Shown here: positions 52,820 through 61,314 of the stretch, piece by piece
How positions within the stretch are numbered: the first letter of the stretch is position 1
Layout of the letters: every line of letters starts with the position of its first letter
Origin: VFMC01 sp046331225
GTDB taxonomy: Bacteria; Actinomycetota; Acidimicrobiia; Acidimicrobiales; Ilumatobacteraceae
NCBI GenBank assembly: GCA_046331225.1
Contig: JAXLRF010000002.1
Span: 1 to 64,000, forward strand
Direction: 5' to 3'
DNA length: 64,000 nucleotides
Made by a program: the position numbers and the translations under genes
The notes under the pieces: generated by a model
Told to the model about the DNA's origin: nothing
Database searches by the model: none
The model's input: only the letters and a program-made list of their open reading frames with translations

Positions 52820-53167
52820 TCAGAGAGCGAGGTGGAGCCGCAGTGCTTCGTCGAGATGCGTCTGCAGTTCGGCGTTCAGCGAGCCGACTCGTCGACCGAG
52901 GCGTTCGACGGCGATCGAACGGACTTGCTCGGCCTGCGCTTTCGAATCGACCGACAGACCCGTTGCGCTCGCCGGCAGCAGCACTTGAAACGGGTACACG
53001 CGATCGACGTTCGACGTGACCGGCACGACGGTGACGACCCCTCGCCCGAGGCGTTGTGCGGTGCTGTTGGCGCCGTCGTTGCTGACGATGATCGCCGGTC
53101 GCTGCTTGTCGGATCCAGCGCCTCGAACGGGCTCGAGGTCGACGAGCCGGATCTCTCCTCGCCGCAT
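52820..53167 (-). CDS. mazF: MazF/PemK-family endoribonuclease toxin
   Basis: The ATG at 53167 overlaps the antitoxin stop by one base. The product is 115 aa. MRRGEIRLVDLEPVRGAGSD, KQRPAIIVSNDGAN, VVTVVPVTSNVD and a C-terminal QAEQVRSIAVERLGRRVG are the MazF fold; the conserved K-Q-R-P-A and the Ser/Asn loop are present. It cleaves mRNA or tRNA in single-stranded sites when free of antitoxin. It lies downstream of its antitoxin, in the usual order. Confidence 0.94.
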   Translation of the reverse strand: MRRGEIRLVDLEPVRGAGSDKQRPAIIVSNDGANSTAQRLGRGVVTVVPVTSNVDRVYPFQVLLPASATGLSVDSKAQAEQVRSIAVERLGRRVGSLNAELQTHLDEALRLHLAL

Positions 53168-53382
53168 CAGGCCTGTCCATCCGAGGCCGTGGGCTCCCAG
53201 AGCGCGCCGTCGGCCGCTTCCCATTCAGCCCACGCGTCTTCGTAGGCGGCGCCCAACTCCGACGCTCGCAACAGACGCACGGCCTTGTGGAGCACAGCCG
53301 ATCTTGACGCGAAGCCACCACGCTCGGCGTAGGTGTCGAGGAACTCCACGTCCTCGTCCGGCAGACTGACGCTGACCTTCAT
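53167..53382 (-). CDS. mazE: ribbon-helix-helix antitoxin of the MazF toxin
   Basis: The ATG is at 53382 and the product is 71 aa. KVSVSLPDEDVEFLDTYAER with GFASRSAVLHKAVRLLR is the RHH DNA-binding domain. The acidic, Trp-containing tail (AWAEWEAADGALWEP) binds the toxin. Upstream, TAGGAT and TAGCAT form a tandem GGTAG.AT pair (about 53386-53408) that is probably the operator and -10 region. Confidence 0.9.
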   Translation of the reverse strand: MKVSVSLPDEDVEFLDTYAERGGFASRSAVLHKAVRLLRASELGAAYEDAWAEWEAADGALWEPTASDGQA

Positions 53383-53426
53383 ACCCGGATGCTACCGATG
53401 ATCCTACCCTGGGAGCAACGAGACAT

Positions 53427-53465
53427 CGGAGGCCGATCTGCTGCTCGACGCATGTGACGGAAGCA
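53427..53465 (+). repeat. degenerate attC-like L arm (+ orientation)
   Basis: It reads ATCGGAGGCCGATCTGCTGC. It is weak but in the expected position between two genes. Confidence 0.4.
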
Positions 53466-53496
53466 CTCCTCGCGAGAGCCTGCGAGGATCGACCTC

Positions 53497-54189
53497 GTGA
53501 CATCGTCGAACGATCGGGTCGCTCAATTCGCAGATCGACTCCACGAGGCGGCAGTCCACGTGGCCGTCGATGCATCGCCCGCCTGGGAAGTCACCGTCGC
53601 CTTGGCTGCCGACATGGTGGCCGCCGGGATCGACGATCCAGCGACGGTCGAGTTGGCCGGCGTGAGTCATGACGCTCGGACTGACGATTGCCGCCGCCTC
53701 TTCACAGCAATGCTGCACGAGCTCGGCCTCACGGAAACCCCGCCCGACCCTCGCGTGCTCGACCACTTCGTTCGCCACGACGACATCGACTCACTCCTCG
53801 ATCTCGTCACGGTGGCGGACGTCGCTGCAGCGTGGCTCCGCGATTCCAGGCAGACCCCGGATCGCTACGAGTCCTCTCGTGATCATTGGGCAACGACGCT
53901 GTGGTACTCGTCCGCTTGGCAGGCCGACCACGCGCGGCCGCATGCCACGGTGATGGAGATGCTCCAGCATGCGGAACCCGACGACATCGCGCGGATCGGT
54001 GCCGGCCCCCTGGAGAGCTTGGTCACCGACGACGAGGCGGCCCTGACCTGGGTCGAGGAGCAGGCGCGCCTCTCCCCGAAGTTCCGAGCTGCGCTCACCC
54101 ATGCCTGGCTCTGGGACCAGCTGTCGCCCGACGCGTTCGACCGAGTGGAACGCGCCGCCGGCGCACCGCTCCCACATCCGAACCGTTGA
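53497..54189 (+). CDS. DUF6869-like protein, 230 aa
   Basis: The GTG is at 53497. The C-terminal 75 residues (EPDDIARIGAGPLESLVTDD, SPKFRAALTHAWLW) match the DUF6869 pattern. The N-terminal half (VAVDASPAWEVTVALAADMV, DDCRRLFTAMLHELGL) is helical and unassigned. Function unknown. It is the last cassette-type gene of the array. Confidence 0.75.
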   Translation: MTSSNDRVAQFADRLHEAAVHVAVDASPAWEVTVALAADMVAAGIDDPATVELAGVSHDARTDDCRRLFTAMLHELGLTETPPDPRVLDHFVRHDDIDSLLDLVTVADVAAAWLRDSRQTPDRYESSRDHWATTLWYSSAWQADHARPHATVMEMLQHAEPDDIARIGAGPLESLVTDDEAALTWVEEQARLSPKFRAALTHAWLWDQLSPDAFDRVERAAGAPLPHPNR

Positions 54190-54240
54190 CCGGACAGCAG
54201 ATCGGGACGGCTCGACGCTCCGCAATCGCCGCCCGGCCGA
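54188..54240 (+). repeat. degenerate last repeat of the array (+ orientation)
   Basis: It reads GGACAGCAGATCGGGACGGC, then TCGACGCTCCGC and CGCCGCCCGGCCGATG. Confidence 0.45.
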
Positions 54241-55150
54241 TGTCCACCTTCGAGGGTGTGAGCATCCGTGTGAGCAACGGTGTGAACATCGCGTCGAGGA
54301 AGTCCGTGGGGAACAGCTGGTCAGGCAAGGGTGTGAACATCACAGGGTGCTTCACACCTCGCAAAGGACCGTCGCTGGTCAAGGTCACGGCTACGTCCGA
54401 AGGCCGCGTGGCACCGGCGCCGACACCCATGGAGGTTGGAGTGTCCGGCACCGCCGGTCGCTGCGAGCAACCACGTCCCCCGGAGCGCCTCTGCTGGGTT
54501 GGAGAGCAGACAGGCCCGTCCGCCTTTGGGCGGATTCGAGCCAAGGATCACTGGAACGCTTCGCCAAGGGGTCCGATGGCACTCGGACGGGCCAGATGCC
54601 TCTGCGCCGTCCTTCGCCGTCGTAGGCGGCGCCGAGCGGCGTCTCGACGCCCCTTTTCGGCGCGAGGCCGGGCCATCTTCGGGGTCGTCGACGTCGATGG
54701 ACCGTCGATGGACCATGGCGTCGACCGACCACGGCCGCCGATGCGGACGCACCGCGGCGTCGTCCGTCCTCGTGACCGCCCTACGCACCCTGCGACAAGC
54801 GGACACCCCAGCGACACGCCGAGTGCACCTTGCCCTGAAACGCACTCGCGCGTGACGAGAGCCGTCGTGGGCCTCTCGGCCGACCTCAGCCGCGGTTCAC
54901 ACCTGATCGCCTGACGCAGGGGTCGATCGCATGCACAGAAGATCACCGTGACGGTGCACACGCCGACGAGTCGCCGAACGAGCCTCTGAGCTGGACGTTC
55001 TGAGCTGCAGCCGGCGAAGCCTCGTGGGACCTCGCGAGCGGGTCGAAGACGCCACCACCCGGCCGCCACCACCGCCAGGACAGACGAGTGCACGGCGTTC
55101 GAGACGACGACTTTTCACCGCGGCCGCGGCTCGCTGTCCAGTTGTAGGCG
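54241..55150. other. 900 bp without a recognisable gene
   Basis: Between the end of the cassette array and the Xis-like gene no open frame has a coding-like pattern on either strand. A cluster of GTGTGA repeats lies at 54256-54358 (listed separately). The rest looks like eroded or regulatory DNA of an integrative element. Confidence 0.55.
54256..54358 (+). repeat. phased direct repeats GTGTGA(G/A)CA (iteron-like)
   Basis: Direct copies start at 54256 (GTGTGAGCATC), 54268 (GTGTGAGCAAC), 54280 (GTGTGAACATC) and 54331 (GTGTGAACATC), with an inverted GGTGTGAA at 54351-54358. The first three are spaced exactly 12 bp apart. They are probably binding sites for a regulator, Xis or replication protein. 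Confidence 0.65.
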
Positions 55151-55360
55151 GTGAAGCGCGATCCGATCAGCAACGACCCGCTGCTCGACATCCCCGGTCT
55201 CGCTGCTCGGCTGGCGGTGTCCGAGCGGTTCGTCCGGCGACTCGTGCACGAGCGTCGCATCCCGTACCTCAAGGTCGGGCACTTCGTCCGGTTCGACCCG
55301 ACCGACGTCGAGCGGATGCTCGCCGCCAGCCGGGTCGAGGAATACGGAAGGGGTCGCTGA
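55151..55360 (+). CDS. xis: excisionase-type HTH protein, 69 aa
   Basis: The GTG is at 55151. DPLLDIPGLAARLAVSERFV, then RRLVHERRIPYLKVGHFVRF and DPTDVERML is the HTH_17 (MerR-like winged helix) domain of excisionases. It lies 18 bp from the 3' end of the convergent integrase gene, so the pair forms the recombination module of an integrative element at tRNA-Cys. Confidence 0.88.
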   Translation: MKRDPISNDPLLDIPGLAARLAVSERFVRRLVHERRIPYLKVGHFVRFDPTDVERMLAASRVEEYGRGR

Positions 55361-55378
55361 CCGACGGTGGTGCGGTGG

Positions 55379-56476
55379 TCAGGCCACCAGGCCGGCCGCG
55401 GCTCGGGCGGCCAGCCAGCGCTCGTTGAAGGCGTCTGCGATCGCCTCGTCGAGCTCGGGGAACAGGTGCCCGTACCGGTCGAGCGTGACGGTGATCGAGC
55501 TGTGCCCCATCCGCACCTGGATCGCCTTCGGATGCGCACCCGCAGCGATCGCGAGGGCGACGCTCGTGTGACGCAGATCGTGGAAGCGAGCCTCCACGCC
55601 CGCCGCTCGCAGCGCCGGCTTGAAGTGAGCGGTCTGGAAGCTCGAGTGAGCGATCGGCGTTCCGGCACCCGTCGTGAACACCAACGCGTCGGGGCCGGGC
55701 GCAGCGAACGATGCGAGGTGCTGACCGAGCACCTCGGCAGTGAGTGCAGAGACGGTGATCGAGCGCACGCCCGCCGTCGTCTTCGGCTCCTTGCGCAGCC
55801 GGGTGCGATCGGACAGCTCGACGAGCTGCTCGGTCACACGCACCTTGCGGCGAACGAGGTCGACTTGCGATCGTCGCAGACCGACGAGCTCGCTCCACCG
55901 CATCCCCGAATCGAGCGCCAGGTAGATCATCGCCCGATAGCGCGGCGCGATCGACTCCGCGACGGTGAGGCACTGATCCCAGTCGAGCACGGTCATCTTC
56001 CGTGTGGTCACCTTCGGCGGCCGGACCCGATCGCACGGGTTCGCCACCAACCGCTCCTTCTCGACCGCCGCCTGCAGCACCCGCCGCAGCGTCCGGTAGT
56101 GGCGGTGCACCGACGACGACGCGATGCCGGCGACGATTTCGTCGTTCAGCCATCGCTCGATCTCCTCCGCTCGCAACTGGCCGAGCCGGCGGGTGCCGAA
56201 CGCGGGCAGCACGTACTTGTCGAGATCGCGTCGATACGTCTCGATGGTCGTCGGCGACAGCGACGCCGACATCGCCAGGAAGGTCTCGACCCACGTCGCC
56301 AACGCGACGTCGGCGCCCTTCGGGTCGATCCACGCGCCGCGGTCCTTGTCGACCTCGACCTCGCGGGCGAAGCGCTCGGCGTCGACCTTGCGCTTGAACT
56401 GTCGTGCTCGTTGTTGGCCGAGCGGATCGCGGTAGCGGACTTGGTACCCGCCACTGCGCTTCAGGATCGATGCCAT
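55379..56476 (-). CDS. int: phage-type tyrosine integrase of the tRNA-Cys element
   Basis: The ATG at 56476 has GGGGAGG upstream. The product is 365 aa. An arm-binding domain (SGGYQVRYRDPLGQQRARQF) is followed by a core-binding domain (LATWVETFLAMSASLSPTTI) and the catalytic domain: DSGMRWSELVGLRR (Arg), EPKTTAGVRSI (Lys), FHDLRHTSVALAIAAG (H-x-x-R) and MGHSSITVTLDRYGHLF (His, Tyr). It is adjacent to the tRNA 3' end, the normal attL arrangement. It catalyses integration of the element, with the neighbouring Xis-like protein controlling excision. Confidence 0.94.
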   Translation of the reverse strand: MASILKRSGGYQVRYRDPLGQQRARQFKRKVDAERFAREVEVDKDRGAWIDPKGADVALATWVETFLAMSASLSPTTIETYRRDLDKYVLPAFGTRRLGQLRAEEIERWLNDEIVAGIASSSVHRHYRTLRRVLQAAVEKERLVANPCDRVRPPKVTTRKMTVLDWDQCLTVAESIAPRYRAMIYLALDSGMRWSELVGLRRSQVDLVRRKVRVTEQLVELSDRTRLRKEPKTTAGVRSITVSALTAEVLGQHLASFAAPGPDALVFTTGAGTPIAHSSFQTAHFKPALRAAGVEARFHDLRHTSVALAIAAGAHPKAIQVRMGHSSITVTLDRYGHLFPELDEAIADAFNERWLAARAAAGLVA

Positions 56477-56566
56477 CGGTCCTCCCCTTGGGAACGTTTT
56501 GTGCACACGATGGGAACAAAACGGTGGTTTCTGAGGGTCACCAGGGGACAATGGCGGACGATAATG

Positions 56567-56614
56567 GAAAAACGAAAAGGGCCCCTGAGCTGGTACTTTA
56601 CCAGCTCAGGGGCC
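56567..56614 (-). terminator. rho-independent terminator of tRNA-Cys
   Basis: The stem CCCCTGAGCTGGTA / TACCAGCTCAGGGG with a 3-nt loop is followed by T-rich sequence (CCCTTTTCGTTTTT) on the minus strand. It lies 2 nt after the tRNA. Confidence 0.93.
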
Positions 56615-56616
56615 AG

Positions 56617-56688
56617 AGGCGACGAGGGGAATCGAACCCCTGTACAGGGCTTTGCAGGCCCTTGCCTGAACCACTCGGCCACGTCGCC
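56617..56688 (-). tRNA. tRNA-Cys (anticodon GCA)
   Basis: The 72-nt gene folds as a full cloverleaf: acceptor GGCGACG/CGTCGCC, D arm GCC/GGC, anticodon stem AGGGC/GCCCT with loop CTGCAAA, T arm AGGGG/CCCCT with TTCGATT, discriminator T. The CCA end is not encoded. It is the attachment site of the neighbouring integrase; its 3' half recurs inverted at 44494. Confidence 0.97.
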
Positions 56689-56808
56689 GTGCCGCCGGCG
56701 GACCGGTGTGCGGACGGCAACCCTACCGGCACGACCCCCGCTCGCGCGAACGAGCTTCGCCGACGGTCCGACGTGACGGCCGTGCCGGGCGTCTGCCAAC
56801 CTTCGTCC

Positions 56809-58053
56809 ATGTCCGCACGACGCCCCTCCCTCGTGCTCGCGCCTCTGCTCGTGGCCGCCCTGCTCGGCGCCTGCAGCGACGACGGCGACAGCGCACCCAC
56901 CACCGCCGCTCCCCCGTCGACCGCCGCACCGACCACCGAGGCCGAGCCCACCACCACCGAAGACGCCACCACCACCGAGGCGCCGTCCACCACGCTGTCG
57001 CTCGAGCAGATCGCGGCCACCTACGCCGAGCCCGGCCCCTACCCGGTCGGCGTCACCACCTATCAGCTCGCCAAGGGCCCGAGCGTCGAGGTCTGGTACC
57101 CGGCCGTCGAAGGCACCACGGGCGAGGTCACCTACGACGTGCGCGACTTCACCCCGCCGGCGATCAAGGACATCCTCACCGGCGACGTGCCCGCCACCTT
57201 CACCTTCGAGGGCGCCCGCGACGCAGCGGCCGCCGACGGCCAGTTCCCGGTCGTGCTGTTCAGCCACGGCTTCACCGGCATCCGCCTGCAGAGCAGCTTC
57301 CTCACCTCGCACCTGGCCAGCTGGGGCTTCGTCGTCGCCGCACCCGACCATCCGTCGCGCGACCTCACCAACGTGCTCGCCGCCACCGCCACCGGCGATC
57401 GCGCCGACTCGGTCGACGACTTGCTGCAGACCCTCGACCTGGTGGTCGCGCAGGGCGCCGATGCCTCGAGCCTCCTCAGCGGTCACGTCGACGGTTCGAA
57501 GGTCGTCGCTGTCGGGCACTCGGCCGGCGGCGGCACCGTCGTCGATGCCGCCAAGGACGACCGCATCGCCGGCTACGTCAGCCTCGCCTCGGGCGTGCTG
57601 ATCGGCGGCCAGGCACCCGCCACCGAGGGCGCTCTGCCCGACAAGCCGTCGTTCTTCATGGCCGGATCGGTCGACGCCGTGGTGCCCGCCGCCGACCTGA
57701 CGATCCCGTCGTTCGAGGCGGTGCCCGCCCCGAGCCTGCTGTGGGTGATCGACGGGGTCGGCCACAACGGCTTCGACGACTTCTGCACCTTCGGCGGCGG
57801 CACCGGCATCATCGGCGTCGCCGAGGCCTCGGGGCTCGGCGAGTTCCTCAACGCACAACCGCAATTGCGTGCGCTCGGCGAGGACGGCTGCATCCCACCG
57901 GCGGTACCGGTCGACGAGACCTTCCCGATCATCCGCCACGGCGTCACCGCGTGGATCCGAGCGCTGTTCGGCATCGACCCGTCGCCGGTGGGCATCGGTC
58001 CCGACTACGCCGACGCCTTCGTGCAGCCGGTCGACATCCGCGAGCGCGACTGA
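56809..58053 (+). CDS. secreted alpha/beta hydrolase lipoprotein
   Basis: The ATG is at 56809 and the product is 414 aa. The signal peptide RPSLVLAPLLVAALLGAC has the lipobox LGAC, then a 45-residue Thr/Pro/Glu linker. The hydrolase fold shows VVLFSHGFTGIR (oxyanion strand), VGHSAGGGTVVDAA (nucleophile Ser) and a late His in WVIDGVGHNGFDDF. It is close to platelet-activating-factor acetylhydrolase or chlorophyllase-like enzymes. The substrate is probably a lipid or polymer ester outside the cell. It is the first gene of the ordinary chromosome to the right of the element. Confidence 0.9.
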   Translation: MSARRPSLVLAPLLVAALLGACSDDGDSAPTTAAPPSTAAPTTEAEPTTTEDATTTEAPSTTLSLEQIAATYAEPGPYPVGVTTYQLAKGPSVEVWYPAVEGTTGEVTYDVRDFTPPAIKDILTGDVPATFTFEGARDAAAADGQFPVVLFSHGFTGIRLQSSFLTSHLASWGFVVAAPDHPSRDLTNVLAATATGDRADSVDDLLQTLDLVVAQGADASSLLSGHVDGSKVVAVGHSAGGGTVVDAAKDDRIAGYVSLASGVLIGGQAPATEGALPDKPSFFMAGSVDAVVPAADLTIPSFEAVPAPSLLWVIDGVGHNGFDDFCTFGGGTGIIGVAEASGLGEFLNAQPQLRALGEDGCIPPAVPVDETFPIIRHGVTAWIRALFGIDPSPVGIGPDYADAFVQPVDIRERD

Positions 58054-58063
58054 CAGCGAACGG

Positions 58064-59950
58064 TCAGCTCGCCCGCACCCGGGTGTCGACCAGACGCTGA
58101 TCGGTCACGTCGTCGAACGCACCCGTCGTCAGGTACGCCTGCAGGTCGACCACCACGTGCGTCGAGCGCTGCGTGTACACGCACACGCGGCCGTCGGCCC
58201 CGAACCGCACGAACGCCAGTCCGGCCACGGTCTGACCCGCCGTGTCGGTGTTGAGGTTCGACGACGAGCCCGGGCTCGCATCGCACGGCAGCACCTGCAG
58301 GTAGCCGGCGCCCGTGGTGTCGGTGGCCACCAGCGACACCACCGCCGTGCTGTCGGCACGACCCTGCACCTCGATGCGCGCACCATCGGCCGGGCGCGTG
58401 CCATCGCGAGTGTCGACAAGTCGCTGATCGTCGACGTCGTCGACCGCGCCCGCCGTCAGATAGCCCTGCAGGTCCACCACCAGATGTGTGGCGCGCTGCA
58501 CGTACACACAGGCGCGGCCGTCGGCATCGAAACGCACCACCGCCAGTCCAGCCCGCGTCTGACCCCGCGCGTCGGCGTTCAGGTTGGACGAACCGCCGGG
58601 CGCCGACCCGCACGGCAACACCTGCACGTAGCCGGCCGCCGACGTCTCGGTCGCCACCAACGACACCACCGCCGTGCTGTTCGGACGCCCCGCGATCGCC
58701 GTCTGCGAACCCGCCGTCGGCATCGCGCCCGTCCGCGTGTCGAGCAGTCGCAGATCGTCGACGTCGTCGAACGAACCGGGCGCGAACCACCCCTGCAGAT
58801 CGGCCACCAGATGCGTGGGCACCTGGTTGAACAGGCAGGCTCGACCGTCCGACGCGAAGCGCACCACGGCCAGCACGGAGCGGATCTGACCGGGCGCGTC
58901 GGTGTTGACGTTCGACGACGTGCCGGCCGGCGCGTCGCACGGCAACGCCTGCACGTACCCGGGTTTGGTGTTGCCCACCGACACCAGCGACACCACGGCC
59001 GACCGGTCCGGCTGCCCCGCCATCACCGTGCGGCTGCCCGTGCGCACCGGCATTTGCTGGGCCACCGCCGGTGAGCAGGGAAACGCCGCCGTCGCCACAT
59101 GGTCGTACAACCACTGGATCGTCGGCTGCACACGCGCCGCGATCGAGGCGTCGCTCAGTTCGTGGCCCTCGCCCGGGTACTCGTACCACGCCACCGGCAG
59201 ACCGTTCGCGACCATCGCGTCGCGCGTGGCGCGGGCCTGGTCGGTGGGCACGATCGTGTCGACCTCGCCGTGATGGAAGATCGCACCCGCGTCGAGCGGA
59301 CCGATCGCCGCCGGATCGTTGGCCCCCGAGAACGACACGGCGGTGCACACCGCCGACGAGTACTCCTCGTGATCGCCGGGCAGCGGCGCATCCGCGTTGG
59401 CCGCCACCCCGAGCGCCATCACCGCTCCAGCGCTGGTACCCCCGACCGCGATCTTGTCGGGGTCGATCCGCAGGTCGACCGCGTGTGCACGGAACCAACG
59501 GACGGCCGTCTGCATGTCGGCACGAGCGTCGTTCACCACCTGGAGCTCGAGCGGCGTGTCGACCGGTGCGACCACGATGTCGGGCCCGAGGCGGTAGTCG
59601 ATCGACGCCGCCACGTACCCGCGGGCAGCCATGCGCGTGGCCCACACCGTGGTGGAGTCCTTCGAGCCGAGGAAGAAGAACCCGCCGTGCGCGAAGACGA
59701 ACGCCGGGCGGCCGGCCGCCACGTCGCCGTGCGGTGTGTACAGGTCGAGCTTCAGCTCGACCGTGCGTCCCTGGGTGTCGACCGCCGTGCCGTAGACCAC
59801 GTCGTGCTGCACGTCGACCTGGAACACCGCGTCGAGGTAACGGGTGGCTGCTCGCGCATGGCCAGTGGCGCGCGTTCCGGGCGCAGTTGCCGTCGCCAGG
59901 GCCGCCACGAGCAGCACGATCACACCGCGCCGCACCCGTCCGCTCACCAC
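58064..59950 (-). CDS. secreted alpha/beta hydrolase with triplicated C-terminal domain
   Basis: The GTG is at 59950 (59947 possible), with a signal peptide following (RVRRGVIVLLVAALATATAP). Residues 35-290 are an esterase/lipase domain with FVFAHGGFFFLGS (oxyanion), IAVGGTSAGAVMALG (Ser) and the His in YPGEGHELSD. After it come three repeats of about 100 residues, each with AVVSLV, GY(V/L)Q.LPC, RF.(A/S)DGR.C(V/L) and the closing RL(V/L)DTR. Such beta-rich repeats occur in acidimicrobial exported proteins and probably bind surfaces or polymers. Confidence 0.9.
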   Translation of the reverse strand: MVSGRVRRGVIVLLVAALATATAPGTRATGHARAATRYLDAVFQVDVQHDVVYGTAVDTQGRTVELKLDLYTPHGDVAAGRPAFVFAHGGFFFLGSKDSTTVWATRMAARGYVAASIDYRLGPDIVVAPVDTPLELQVVNDARADMQTAVRWFRAHAVDLRIDPDKIAVGGTSAGAVMALGVAANADAPLPGDHEEYSSAVCTAVSFSGANDPAAIGPLDAGAIFHHGEVDTIVPTDQARATRDAMVANGLPVAWYEYPGEGHELSDASIAARVQPTIQWLYDHVATAAFPCSPAVAQQMPVRTGSRTVMAGQPDRSAVVSLVSVGNTKPGYVQALPCDAPAGTSSNVNTDAPGQIRSVLAVVRFASDGRACLFNQVPTHLVADLQGWFAPGSFDDVDDLRLLDTRTGAMPTAGSQTAIAGRPNSTAVVSLVATETSAAGYVQVLPCGSAPGGSSNLNADARGQTRAGLAVVRFDADGRACVYVQRATHLVVDLQGYLTAGAVDDVDDQRLVDTRDGTRPADGARIEVQGRADSTAVVSLVATDTTGAGYLQVLPCDASPGSSSNLNTDTAGQTVAGLAFVRFGADGRVCVYTQRSTHVVVDLQAYLTTGAFDDVTDQRLVDTRVRAS

Positions 59951-60214
59951 GGATCCGAGGCTAGGTCTCCCCCACCCGGCTCCACCAAGCACGTCCAATC
60001 GTTCGACGCCCGAGCGGCGGGACCCCGGGTGCCGGCGGCCGTCGACGCTGTCACCGCTTCGACCGAGAGTGGCTCGGCACCCGAGGGCCGAGGTCTGGGG
60101 TTCCGGCGGTCGTCGACGCTGTCACCGCATCAGCCGACTGTCGCTCCATGTCGTGACGTGATCGTGCCGGCGTGCCTCGTCGGGGGATCGGCGGCGTCGG
60201 CCCGCCCGACGATG

Positions 60215-61063
60215 TCAGGCCGACACGGCCTGGATCGCCGCGCGGGCGGTGCGGTGACCGGCAGCGGCGGCTTCGGGCGCCAGTGAGCCCGTCGACACGG
60301 CGAGCAGGAAACCGGCTGCGAACGCGTCGCCGGCACCGGTCGTGTCGGTCACGCCGACCAACGGCGGCACCGGCACCTGCACGGTGCCGTCGCCCGGCAC
60401 CGACACCAGCGCCGGGTCGGCGCCCTGCTTCACCACCGTGGCGGCCGTCGCGATCCCGTCGACGCCGCCCGCCCGGGCGAGCGTGGCCGCCTCGAGCTCG
60501 TTGCACAGCAGCACGTGCGGCTGCAAGGACCACAGCAGGTTGCGCATCTTGGCCGCACCGTAGGCCTCGATGATCGCCGCCGACGACGCATCGATCGACA
60601 CGATCATCCCCCGGTCGTGCGCCCAGTTCACCAGCGTCACGGACGTCTGCGCGGTGGCCCCGCCGATCAACGAGTACGCGGGCACGTGCAGTACCTGCAG
60701 TCCGTCGAGCCATGCCGGCTGCGGGTCGGCCAGGTCGGCACACGCACCACGGTCGGTCAGCATCGTGCGCTCGCCCAGGTGGTCGACGAGCACCACGATG
60801 GTGCCGGTCCGTCCGCCCCGACGAACCAGCGGTTCGACCCCTTCGGCCTGCAGCTCCGCCACGAGTCCCGTGCCGATCGCGTCGTCGCCGATCTGCCCGA
60901 TGAACCGGGCGCGCCCACCTGCCCGGCAGACCGCCACGGCCGTGTTGGCCGCGCTGCCGCCCCGCCGTCGGCGGATGATCGCCTCGGTGTCGGAGGCGAC
61001 GTTGACCGGTCCCTGCAGGCGGACCGCGATGTCCTCCACCAGATCCCCCAGCACCCCGATCAC
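60215..61063 (-). CDS. PfkB-family carbohydrate kinase
   Basis: The GTG is at 61063 (VIGVLGDLVEDIAVRLQGPV) and the product is 282 aa. Signature 1 is RRRGGSAANTAVAVCRAGGR, and signature 2 is DTTGAGDAFAAGFLLA with the catalytic Asp. GQIGDDAIGTGLVAELQAEG is the typical sugar-binding region. It is ribokinase-like; the sugar substrate cannot be told. It lies in the same direction as the hydrolase but at a distance, so it is probably a single transcript. Confidence 0.92.
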   Translation of the reverse strand: MIGVLGDLVEDIAVRLQGPVNVASDTEAIIRRRRGGSAANTAVAVCRAGGRARFIGQIGDDAIGTGLVAELQAEGVEPLVRRGGRTGTIVVLVDHLGERTMLTDRGACADLADPQPAWLDGLQVLHVPAYSLIGGATAQTSVTLVNWAHDRGMIVSIDASSAAIIEAYGAAKMRNLLWSLQPHVLLCNELEAATLARAGGVDGIATAATVVKQGADPALVSVPGDGTVQVPVPPLVGVTDTTGAGDAFAAGFLLAVSTGSLAPEAAAAGHRTARAAIQAVSA

Positions 61064-61314
61064 CCGCAGCACGCTATCGACCCACCTCCGTGAGCCACCG
61101 GCCCCCGGCCGACCTCCGACGCACGCACCTCCGACGCCGTGAGCCCACACCGACCACTGCTCACAGATCCCAAGCGTCCGTGAGCCAGAGGACCTGCCGG
61201 GCGACCTCCGACGCACGCAGCTCCGACCACGTGAGCCACCGGTCCGCGCACGGGACCTCGAACTCACGAACCTCTGACTTCGCGCGTCAGCGGTCCGACG
61301 ACGGGACCTCGAAC
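61064..61314. repeat. intergenic region with direct repeats
   Basis: GGGACCTCGAACTCACG occurs twice about 50 bp apart (near 61252 and 61302). CTCCGACGCACGCA with GTGAGCC occurs several times before that. No gene is seen. Confidence 0.5.

Noticed and set aside
1630..54240. CRISPR array
   Set aside because: Repeats are 0.3-1.2 kb apart with genes between them, vary in sequence and have a complex internal hairpin. No short uniform spacers and no cas genes are present.
54241..55150. Candidate genes in the gap before the Xis-like protein
   Set aside because: Frames exist on both strands but are Arg/Ser/Ala-rich, lack starts with ribosome sites and show no domain features.
56461..57939. Minus-strand open frame opposite the hydrolase lipoprotein
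   Set aside because: Gly/Ala/Val repetitive antisense frame spanning the tRNA-Cys locus; not coding.
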